Source: JBEKVE01 sp049514335
GTDB taxonomy: Bacteria > Actinomycetota > Acidimicrobiia > Acidimicrobiales > UBA8190
Direction of reading: 5' to 3'
DNA: 17,077 nt
Assembly (NCBI GenBank): GCA_049514335.1
Contig: JBEKVE010000058.1
Span: 1-17,077 of the forward strand
Numbering within the stretch: position 1 is the stretch's first letter; every line of letters begins with the position of its first letter. The notes under the pieces were generated by a model. It was not told the origin of the DNA and made no database searches. It was given only the letters and a program-made list of their open reading frames with translations. Both the position numbers and the translations under genes were made by a program. Positions 6,222 through 12,778 of the stretch are shown here, piece by piece.

Positions 6222-7076
6222 TCATCCGCTGTTGGCGCCCGAAGCCAGGCGTGCCGCCTGGCGGTGCATCCATTGCCACCGGCCGGCGGCGACGTCGTCC
6301 AGCTCGGGCGGCTCGAGAAGGTAGCGCCGCGCCCGGACGGCGGCGTTGCGGAAGACCCGGAGATCCGGTGACTTGAAGGCCCAGTGGGCATACAGCTGGT
6401 TCCAGGTACGGCGCAGGTCCGCCCACGGTCGCCCCGGGTGGTGGGCGACGAACAGCGCCAGCGCCAATGACTTCCGGCTGACGGAGCGTCCGCGCGCTCC
6501 CTGGCGCAGCATGGCCGAGCGCACCTTCTGCCACATGGCGGCCACCTGGGCCGCGCTCAGCGTGGGATCGAGGGCGAGCGTCACCTTGGTGGTGGCCTGC
6601 CACTCGCCCACCGTCGTGACCCCGAGTACCCGGACGGGGTGGGCGATCTCGAAGGCGGCGGCGTCGTCCGACGGCAGGGTGCCGTTGGCGCTGCGGCGAG
6701 CGGTGGGGGTCCGCCCCGTGCGCTCCAGGTAGAAGAGGTGCGCCGCCCCCCGTGCGCGTTCCCACAGGCCGGGGTTCTCGCCCTCGCCGCCGGGCTCGAG
6801 CGTCTCGAGCTCGGCCTGGATCCGCGACACCAGGTCGAAAGGGGAGCCGGCCGGCGCCGTGGGCACCGGGGCGCGCTCGGCCGCCATGGCGTCGACCTCG
6901 TGGCGCAGGTCACGGATCTCGCCCACCAGGAAGGTGGCGGGATCGTCCTCCGCCAGGGCGTCGACCAGCACGCCGCTGCGGTCCAGGAAACCCCACTCCA
7001 TGCAGCCGGTGAGGGGCCACCCCCGCCGTTCCAGCACGGCATCGACCCCCCGGCGCAGGTCGTCATGTGTCTCCAT
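6222..7076 (-). CDS. Unrecognised 284-residue protein upstream of the Eis-like gene
   Basis: I do not recognise the family with confidence. The protein is soluble-looking, without signal peptide or membrane segments. Residues 1-40 contain RRGWPLTGCMEWGFLDRSG; a possible short helical region rich in Glu/Asp follows (EIRDLRHEVDAMAAE, about 52-66). The second half holds the most family-like block: LDPTLSAAQVAAMWQKVRSA, then RGRSVSRKSLALALFVAHHP, then WADLRRTWNQLYAHW. That block of alternating Trp and basic residues recalls helical segments in uncharacterised actinobacterial proteins and could bind nucleic acid, but this is only an impression. A perfectly spaced -10 box supports the ATG at 7076. 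It is first in a probable two-gene operon with the Eis-like acetyltransferase, so a link to acetylation or to the acetyltransferase substrate is possible but not shown. Confidence 0.75.
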   Translation of the reverse strand: METHDDLRRGVDAVLERRGWPLTGCMEWGFLDRSGVLVDALAEDDPATFLVGEIRDLRHEVDAMAAERAPVPTAPAGSPFDLVSRIQAELETLEPGGEGENPGLWERARGAAHLFYLERTGRTPTARRSANGTLPSDDAAAFEIAHPVRVLGVTTVGEWQATTKVTLALDPTLSAAQVAAMWQKVRSAMLRQGARGRSVSRKSLALALFVAHHPGRPWADLRRTWNQLYAHWAFKSPDLRVFRNAAVRARRYLLEPPELDDVAAGRWQWMHRQAARLASGANSG

Positions 7077-7082
7077 GGCCGC

Positions 7083-7088
7083 ACATTA
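7083..7088 (-). promoter_or_regulatory. -10 box of a leaderless promoter for the 284-aa gene / Eis-like operon
   Basis: The minus strand reads TAATGT, six bases (GCGGCC), then ATG GAG at 7076. This is the textbook leaderless spacing in actinobacteria, and there is no Shine-Dalgarno sequence before the ATG. It shares a divergent region of about 218 bases with the ATP-grasp gene. Confidence 0.55.
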
Positions 7089-7162
7089 ACGCCGGGGGCC
7101 ATGAGGCGGCGGGGGCGTGGCGCCCCATCCGACCGCACCGGGCGTGGCCGGCGGCGTGCCTC

Positions 7163-7196
7163 GCCCGGTCAACCGGCGGGCCGTGGCCCGGTTAAC
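7163..7196. repeat. Pair of 11-base direct repeats in the divergent promoter region of the ATP-grasp operon
   Basis: GCCCGGTCAAC (7163-7173) and GCCCGGTTAAC (7186-7196) differ by one base and sit 23 bases apart start to start, close to two helical turns. They lie about 45-75 bases upstream of the proposed -10 box of the ATP-grasp gene and about 80-110 bases from the divergent leaderless promoter. This is a candidate binding site for a regulator bound as two protomers on one face of the helix. Confidence 0.35.
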
Positions 7197-7239
7197 ACAG
7201 CCGTCATCGACGGGACCCTCGCCGTTCACGTCGCTTCCG

Positions 7240-7245
7240 TACCGT
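7240..7245 (+). promoter_or_regulatory. Possible -10 box for the ATP-grasp operon
   Basis: TACCGT fits TANNNT and would give a start near 7252 and a leader of about 43 bases containing the GGAGGG before the ATG at 7295. No recognisable -35 box is seen, so support is modest. Confidence 0.3.
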
Positions 7246-7294
7246 GAGAGCCGTTCACACTTCGACGCCACGCGCCGGGATGGCGGAGGGTCCC

Positions 7295-8875
7295 ATGTTG
7301 TCGAGCTACGAGCCGGGTCCGGGCTACGACGAGCTCCTGTCGCCCGACGGGTCCCCGTGGCCCATCGCCCAGGGACTGTGGCGCCACGTGCAGCACCTCG
7401 GCACCCAGGCACTGGTCGAGCGCCAGCAGGCGGCCGACAGGGAGATCCGCAGCATCGGCATGACCTTCCAGACCAACGAGGGGGACGGGGTCGTCGACCG
7501 TCCCTGGCCCTTCGACGTCATCCCCCGGGTGCTCGCCTCCTCGGAGTGGTCGCGCATCAAGGACGGCCTGGTGCAGCGCCTGCGGGCGCTCAACCTCTTC
7601 ATCGACGACATCTATCACGAGCAGCGGTCCATCCAGGCCAGTGTGGTGCCCGCCGACATCGTCATGGGATCCCCGAACTTCCGGCCCGAGTGCATGGGCG
7701 TGGATCCACCCGGGGGGATCTGGGCCCACGTGTGCGGGAGCGACCTGGTCCGGGGCGAGGACGGCACCTTCTACGTGCTCGAGGACAACCTCCGGGTGCC
7801 GTCGGGCGTCTCCTACGTGCTCGAGAACCGCATGGTGGCCAAGCACGTCTTTCCGGAGCTCTTCCGTCTCTACAGCATCGAGCCCGTCGCCCCCTACGTG
7901 GCCCGGTTGGGGGAGCTGCTGTCGTCGCTCGCCCCCGGTCCCGACCCCACCATGGTCGTGCTCACCCCCGGGGTCCACAACAGCGCCTACTTCGAGCACG
8001 CCTTCCTCGCCCAGCAGATGGGGATCGAGCTGGTCGAGGGACGCGACCTCGTGGTCCTCGACGACGACACGGTGTGCATGCGGACGGTTGGGGGCCTCGA
8101 ACGCGTCGACGTCGTGTACCGGCGCATCGACGACATGTACCTCGACCCCCAGCTCCTGCGGCGGGACTCGCTCATCGGTGTGCCCGGGCTCCTGCGGGCC
8201 TGGCGGCGCGGCCGTGTGGCGCTGGCGAGCGCCCCGGGGGCGGGTGTGGCGGACGACAAGGCCGTGTACCCCTTCGTCCCCGCCATCATCCGCTTCTTCC
8301 TGGGAGAGGAGCCCATCCTCCCCAACGTCACCACCTGGCGCTGCGGCGACCCGGCCGACTGCCGCTACGTCCTCGCCAACCTCGACGCCCTGGTGGTCAA
8401 GCCGGCCAACGCCTCGGGCGGCTACGGCGTCGTCATCGGTCCGAGCGCCGGACCGGCCGCCCTCGCCCTCGTGGCCCAGCGCATCGAGCAGCACCCGCCG
8501 AACTGGGTGGCCCAGCCGGTGATCCCGTTGTCGACCATGCCGACCCTGTGCGACGGCGCGGTGGTGTCGCGGCATGTGGACCTGCGCCCCTTCACGTTGA
8601 TGGGGCCGGACGAGGTCTACGTCACCGCCGGGGGCCTCACCCGGGTGGCGCGCACCGCCGGGTCGCTCATCGTGAACTCCTCGCAGGGAGGCGGCAGCAA
8701 GGACACGTGGATCGTGGACGCCACCCTCGTCGACGGCGATGCCGGCGGCGACCGGTGGGAGGACTCCCTCGGTGTCCCCCCCGACGACGCGGCGGCGCTC
8801 GCCGTGCTGGGCGCGGGGGCGCACCCGGGCGGAGAGGGGCGACTGGGACAGGAGATGTGGGCGCCGTCGCAGTGA
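7295..8875 (+). CDS. Circularly permuted type-2 ATP-grasp protein
   Basis: The 526-residue protein matches the circularly permuted ATP-grasp type 2 family (formerly DUF404/DUF407) over its whole length. Visible family phrases are YDELLSPDG near residue 11, ALNLFIDDIYHEQ near 100, the invariant FYVLEDNLRVPSGVSYVLEN block around 158-177, LTPGVHNSAYFEH near 222, RRIDDMYLDP near 278, VPGLLRAWRRG near 297, LGEEPILPNVTTW near 335, the nucleotide-binding VVKPANASGGYG near 366-377 and VDLRPF near 428. ATP-grasp enzymes form amide bonds through acyl-phosphates, and this branch is predicted to ligate amino acids or make a peptide. GGAGGG four bases before ATG 7295 decides that start over ATG 7280 and GTG 7244. 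It is followed 129 bases later by the alpha-E/transglutaminase gene, the usual partner families. The C-terminal 40 residues are acidic and Gly-rich and vary in the family. Confidence 0.93.
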   Translation: MLSSYEPGPGYDELLSPDGSPWPIAQGLWRHVQHLGTQALVERQQAADREIRSIGMTFQTNEGDGVVDRPWPFDVIPRVLASSEWSRIKDGLVQRLRALNLFIDDIYHEQRSIQASVVPADIVMGSPNFRPECMGVDPPGGIWAHVCGSDLVRGEDGTFYVLEDNLRVPSGVSYVLENRMVAKHVFPELFRLYSIEPVAPYVARLGELLSSLAPGPDPTMVVLTPGVHNSAYFEHAFLAQQMGIELVEGRDLVVLDDDTVCMRTVGGLERVDVVYRRIDDMYLDPQLLRRDSLIGVPGLLRAWRRGRVALASAPGAGVADDKAVYPFVPAIIRFFLGEEPILPNVTTWRCGDPADCRYVLANLDALVVKPANASGGYGVVIGPSAGPAALALVAQRIEQHPPNWVAQPVIPLSTMPTLCDGAVVSRHVDLRPFTLMGPDEVYVTAGGLTRVARTAGSLIVNSSQGGGSKDTWIVDATLVDGDAGGDRWEDSLGVPPDDAAALAVLGAGAHPGGEGRLGQEMWAPSQ

Positions 8876-8991
8876 GCGGGCGGCGCGGGAGTGATCGACG
8901 ACGACAGGGGATCGAAAGCGGTGCCGGACGCGATGGGCGAGGTGCCGGCGGCGACGGGCACGACGCCCGGCGCGGCCGGCAGTGACGGGGG

Positions 8992-8997
8992 AGGAGG
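8992..8997 (+). promoter_or_regulatory. Ribosome-binding site deciding the start of the alpha-E/transglutaminase gene
   Basis: AGGAGG followed by a seven-base spacer leads to ATG 9005, where the protein begins with the canonical alpha-E opening MLLARLAEATYW. The same frame is open back to a GTG at 8891, but those 38 Gly/Ala/Asp residues have no family character. Bases 8876-8991 show no other feature. Confidence 0.65.
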
Positions 8998-9004
8998 ACA
9001 GGCA

Positions 9005-11062
9005 ATGTTGCTGGCGAGGTTGGCAGAGGCGACCTACTGGACGGGCAGATACCTCGAGCGCGCCGAGGACATGGCGCGCATCGTGGCGGTGCACGGCGAG
9101 ACCCACATCGACCTGCCGGTCGGTGAGGACGTCGGATGGGGACCCCTGGTGGACATCGCCGGCGTGCGGGACCTCTACGACGAGCGCTACGGCCGTCCCG
9201 GCACGGGCGGGCCCCGGACGGCGGCGCCGACCGGTGCCGGCGAGCCGGTGGGGACGGGCCGGGCCGGGACGCCACAACGACCGGCGACCCGGGCCGACGA
9301 GGGCCGCATCGTGGCGTTCGTCGTCACCGACCGCAGCAACCCGTCGTCCATCGTGTCCTCCATCGCCGGGGCCCGTGCCAACCTCCGCCTGGCCCGGCCG
9401 GTGGTGCCCCGCGAAGTGTGGGAGCAGTGCAACCGGCTGTGGATCGCTTCGGGGGCCGAAGCCGCCCAGGTCGCCAGCCGCCAGGACCGCGTGCGCTGGT
9501 TGCGGCGCGTGGTCGAGGAGTGCCAGCGCATGAGCGGGGTATTGACAGGAACCATGCGACGCGACGAGGCCCTTGCCTTCTTGCACCTCGGGCAGCAGCT
9601 CGAGCGGGCCGAGCTCACCTGCCGGCTCCTCGAGGTCAGGGCCGACAGCGCCGTGCCGGGCGCGGGCCGCGACCCCTACGACGAGGTGCACCGCATGGCG
9701 CTGCTCCGCTCGCTCGCCTCCTACCAGACGTTCCGCCGGGCCACGCCGGCCCGTCCCGACGCCGGCTCCACGCTGCGGTTCGTGCTCCAGGACGACGCGT
9801 TCCCCCGCGCCGTGTCGGCGTGCCTGGGCGAGATGCGCGATCTCGTGAAGACGCTGCCGCGCAACGAGGAGGTGTTGGCCGCCTGCACCGATGCGGCCGT
9901 GGTGGTGGCGGACGCGCCGGTCGCCGAGTTGAGCGCCGTGGGCCTGCGCGCCTTTCTGGGCGAGCTCGTCCCCGCCGTCGCCGCCGTGCACGACCACCTG
10001 GATGCCACCTACTTCGCTCCCCCGGCCGTCGCCGACGCCTCTGTGGCCGGGGTCGACGTCGGTGCACCGGCGCCCCCCGATGTCGCTGCGTCGGGGGACG
10101 GCACCCGGCGGTGGCGGGGGTCCACGCCGCCGGCGACGGCGCCGGGCAATATCGAGCCCGTGCCGGCCGAGCGCGTGTACCACGTCACGCATCGCACCAC
10201 CTACGACTACGACGCCCCGGTCGAGCAGTCCTACAACGAGGCGCACCTCCGGCCGCGCTCGGGGGACCACCAGCGCTGCATCATGCACGACATCACCGTG
10301 GACCCTGTTCCCGTCTCGTGGTCGCAATACCCCGACCCCTTCGGCAACACCGTGACGACGTTCGTGGTGAAGGGCGGGTTCCGCTCGATGTCGGTGACGG
10401 CCACGAGCGAGGTGGTCGTGAGCGCCCCCCCGCCACCACCGGCCGGCCCGCCGTGGGAATCGGTGCGGTCGCTGCTCGACATGGACCGCCAGCCCGCAGC
10501 GCGTGACGCCCGGCGGTGCCGGGCGGCGTCACGCCTGGTGCCGACCTCGGGCGCGTTGGTCGAGTACGCCGAGCCGTCGTTCGTGCCCGGGCGACCGCTC
10601 GTCGACGCCGTCGAGGACCTCTCGGGGCGGATACACCGTGAGTTCGTCTACGAACCGGGGTTCACGTCGATCTCGACGCCGCTGCTCGAGGTGCTCGAGC
10701 ACGGGCGCGGCGTGTGCCAGGACTTCGCCCATCTCATCATCGGCTGCCTGCGCTCGCTCGGCCTGTCGGCCCGCTACGTGAGCGGGTACCTCGAGACACT
10801 GCCCCCGCCCGGCCAGGAGCGCCTCGTGGGGGCCGATGCCTCGCACGCCTGGGCCTCGGTGTACCTGCCGGGGTGGGGGTGGGTGGACATCGATCCCACC
10901 AACGACCAGTTCGTGGCGGAGTCCTACATCACCACGGCCTGGGGACGCGACTACTGGGACGTCTCCCCCTTGCGGGGCTCGGTGGAGGGCGGCGGCGAGT
11001 CCCACCGAATGGACGTGGCCGTCGACGTGAACCGCATCGTCGGCCTGTCGGCCACGGCGTAG
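9005..11062 (+). CDS. Alpha-E (DUF403) domain fused to a transglutaminase-like peptidase domain
   Basis: This 685-residue protein joins two normally separate partners of the type-2 ATP-grasp protein. Residues 1-340 are an alpha-E domain: it opens MLLARLAEATYWTGRYLERAED, continues with NPSSIVSSIAGARANLR near 110, FLHLGQQLERAELTCRLLEV near 192 and STLRFVLQDDAFPRAV near 255, and has a Gly/Pro/Thr-rich insertion at about 62-97. After a Pro/Ala-rich linker (about 343-387) comes a bacterial transglutaminase N-terminal beta domain (VYHVTHRTTYDYDAPVEQSY, near 390) and then the papain-like core with an apparently complete triad: Cys571 in GRGVCQDFAHL, His614 in ADASHAWAS and Asp630 in WVDIDPTND. In such loci the transglutaminase fold is expected to act as a peptidase or amide transferase on the ATP-grasp product. 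Both parts are soluble with no signal peptide, so the system is cytoplasmic. The frame is continuous with no stop or restart between the domains. It converges on the ABC permease gene with only six bases between stops. Confidence 0.93.
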   Translation: MLLARLAEATYWTGRYLERAEDMARIVAVHGETHIDLPVGEDVGWGPLVDIAGVRDLYDERYGRPGTGGPRTAAPTGAGEPVGTGRAGTPQRPATRADEGRIVAFVVTDRSNPSSIVSSIAGARANLRLARPVVPREVWEQCNRLWIASGAEAAQVASRQDRVRWLRRVVEECQRMSGVLTGTMRRDEALAFLHLGQQLERAELTCRLLEVRADSAVPGAGRDPYDEVHRMALLRSLASYQTFRRATPARPDAGSTLRFVLQDDAFPRAVSACLGEMRDLVKTLPRNEEVLAACTDAAVVVADAPVAELSAVGLRAFLGELVPAVAAVHDHLDATYFAPPAVADASVAGVDVGAPAPPDVAASGDGTRRWRGSTPPATAPGNIEPVPAERVYHVTHRTTYDYDAPVEQSYNEAHLRPRSGDHQRCIMHDITVDPVPVSWSQYPDPFGNTVTTFVVKGGFRSMSVTATSEVVVSAPPPPPAGPPWESVRSLLDMDRQPAARDARRCRAASRLVPTSGALVEYAEPSFVPGRPLVDAVEDLSGRIHREFVYEPGFTSISTPLLEVLEHGRGVCQDFAHLIIGCLRSLGLSARYVSGYLETLPPPGQERLVGADASHAWASVYLPGWGWVDIDPTNDQFVAESYITTAWGRDYWDVSPLRGSVEGGGESHRMDVAVDVNRIVGLSATA

Positions 11063-11068
11063 GGGGGA

Positions 11069-11920
11069 TCAGGGCAGCAGCAGCGTGGCCATGCGGCGCG
11101 TGGCCACGAGCAGGCCGGTGACGCCGGCAACCACCAGATAGGCGGCATGCGCTGCGAGCGACCACGACAGGATGCCGGTGTCGAGGCCCCGCAGCAGGGC
11201 CACGCCCTGGTAGAGCGGCGTGCAGCGCACCACCACCTGCAGCCAGGCGGGGTACACCGACAGCGGGTAGAAGGTGGCGGAGAAGAGGAACAGGGGGATG
11301 AGGGCGAGCGACACCTTGTCGAAGTCCTGCCAGCTGCGCATGTAGGTGGTGCCCGCCATCCCCACGGCGGCGAAGGCGAAGCTGACGAGCATCGCCGCCG
11401 GCAGGCACAGGATGGCCCAGTACGACAGCACGTACCCGAGCCCGGCCATGATGGCCAGGAAGGCGGCCGAGTACGTGGTGGCCCGCATGAGCGACCACGT
11501 GAGCTCGCCCAGGGCGATGTCCCCGGGCCCGAGCGGGGTGGACAGCACGGCGTCGTAGGTCTTGGCGATCTTCAGCTTGAAGAAGATGTTGAAGGTGGAA
11601 TCGAGGGTGGCGCCGTTCATGGCCGAGGAGGCGAGCAGCCCGGGCGCCACATAGGCGGTGTAGGGCACGAGGCTGTGACCGACGTGGATGGCGCCTACCA
11701 GCTTGCTCAGTCCCACGCCGATCGACAGCAGGTAGAAGAACGGCTCGAAGAAGCCCGACACGAAGAAGATCCAGCCGCGCCGGTAGACGAGGATGTTGCG
11801 TTCCACGAGCCGCCGGGACCGACGGGTGCCGAGCATGGCGAGCGGCACGATGCGCAGGATGGTGCCCACCGATCCCGCCGGTGCGGACCGGGTCGGCGCC
11901 GGACCGGTACCGGCGCTCAC
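11069..11920 (-). CDS. ABC-2 type permease (NodJ-like), second of two
   Basis: The 283-residue membrane protein has six hydrophobic segments and the ABC-2/NodJ signature: a conserved N-terminal RNILVYRRGWIFFVSGFFEPFFYL, then GVGLSKLVG, YVAPGLLASSAMNGATLDST and the TPLGPGDIALGELTW loop, ending with a periplasmic-side TPLYQGVALLRGL. It forms a channel with the ATPase at 12779-13753 and the other permease, exporting an unknown compound, probably hydrophobic. The GTG at 11920 overlaps the stop of the preceding permease in GTGA, a translational-coupling arrangement. Upstream in-frame codons run antisense-like through the preceding gene and are not counted. It is a diverged paralogue of its neighbour, so the exporter is probably a heterodimer. 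It shares no terminator with the convergent transglutaminase gene. Confidence 0.88.
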   Translation of the reverse strand: MSAGTGPAPTRSAPAGSVGTILRIVPLAMLGTRRSRRLVERNILVYRRGWIFFVSGFFEPFFYLLSIGVGLSKLVGAIHVGHSLVPYTAYVAPGLLASSAMNGATLDSTFNIFFKLKIAKTYDAVLSTPLGPGDIALGELTWSLMRATTYSAAFLAIMAGLGYVLSYWAILCLPAAMLVSFAFAAVGMAGTTYMRSWQDFDKVSLALIPLFLFSATFYPLSVYPAWLQVVVRCTPLYQGVALLRGLDTGILSWSLAAHAAYLVVAGVTGLLVATRRMATLLLP

Positions 11921-12762
11921 GTGACGAGCCGCCGCCGGTAGGTGCCGGCGGCCAGGACGACGCCCACGGCGGTGAGCGCCACCAGGTAGGTGAGGTGCGC
12001 CAGGGCGGCGCCGGCCCCGAGGTGGCCGCTCACGAGCCCCCGGCACAGCGCCACGCCGTGGTACAGCGGCGTGGCCTGGGCCACGGGCTGCAACCACCCC
12101 GGCAGCTGGGCGATGGGGAAGAAGACCCCGGAGAACAAGAACAACGGGATCATCCCGAAGCGGTAGATGGTGGAGAACCCGGTGTCGTTCTTCTGGGTGG
12201 CGGCGAAGGCGGCGATGGGGGCGGCGAACGCCATGCCGGTGAGGACCCCGGCGGGAATGGCGAGCACGGCCCAGGCCGACTGCACGGTCCCGAAGGCCGC
12301 CATGATGGCCAGGTAGATCGACGTGACCATGCTCAGGCGCAGCGCGATCCACGCCAGGTGGCCGAGCAGGATGTCGATGACCGACAGCGGCGTGGCCAGC
12401 ATGGCGAAGTAGGTGCGCAGCCACTTGATGGCGGCCATGACGGGGTACATGGCCTCGTTCCCGCCGATCTGCATGGCGGTGGCGGCCAGGAGTCCCGGCG
12501 CCAGGAAGTCGAGGTAGCTCGCTTCGCCCCCCACCACGTGGACGTGGTGGTCGACCAGGGACCCGAGCCCGAGTCCCATGGCCGTCAGGTACAGCACCGG
12601 GTACAGGAAGCTGGTGGTGATCGAGCCGCGCCAGGTGCGCTTGTACTGGTACAGCCAGTACCACATGGACCGCACCCAGGCCGGGGTGGGCCGTCGGTGC
12701 GATCCGTGTCGACCGTCACGGCCGGCGTCCAGCACGGCGGGAACGCCGGCGGTCACGTCCAC
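11917..12762 (-). CDS. ABC-2 type permease (NodJ-like), first of two
   Basis: The 281-residue protein starts with a basic cytoplasmic region (about 1-45) followed by six hydrophobic segments. Shared with NodJ-type permeases are SFLYPVLYLTAMGLGLGSLV, YLDFLAPGLLAATAMQ near 83, ATPLSVIDILLGHLAW near 121, GMIPLFLFSGVFFPI near 203 and ATPLYHGVALCRGL near 230. Gene order (ATPase, permease, permease) and the 16-base and 4-base-overlap spacings show one operon. GGGGAGG, seven bases before the GTG at 12762, supports that start; a GTG two codons later is possible. The substrate is unknown; NodIJ exports lipo-oligosaccharides and DrrAB exports drugs. Confidence 0.88.
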   Translation of the reverse strand: MDVTAGVPAVLDAGRDGRHGSHRRPTPAWVRSMWYWLYQYKRTWRGSITTSFLYPVLYLTAMGLGLGSLVDHHVHVVGGEASYLDFLAPGLLAATAMQIGGNEAMYPVMAAIKWLRTYFAMLATPLSVIDILLGHLAWIALRLSMVTSIYLAIMAAFGTVQSAWAVLAIPAGVLTGMAFAAPIAAFAATQKNDTGFSTIYRFGMIPLFLFSGVFFPIAQLPGWLQPVAQATPLYHGVALCRGLVSGHLGAGAALAHLTYLVALTAVGVVLAAGTYRRRLVT

Positions 12763-12778
12763 TGCTCCGCCTCCCCGA

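Noticed and set aside
4002..6371. A 789-codon plus-strand open frame from the hydrolase through the Eis-like gene
   Set aside because: Shadow frame: it is out of phase with the hydrolase and antisense to the Eis-like gene, with biased Arg/Pro/Gly composition.
7226..10327. A 1033-codon open frame on the minus strand across the ATP-grasp and alpha-E genes
   Set aside because: It is antisense to two clearly recognised conserved proteins and its product is His/Gly/Arg/Val-rich low-complexity, the usual shadow of high-GC coding sequence.
11921..12664. N-terminal extension of the second permease frame up to 12664
   Set aside because: It overlaps the first permease in another frame and has no hydrophobic or family character; the GTGA overlap gives a natural start at 11920.
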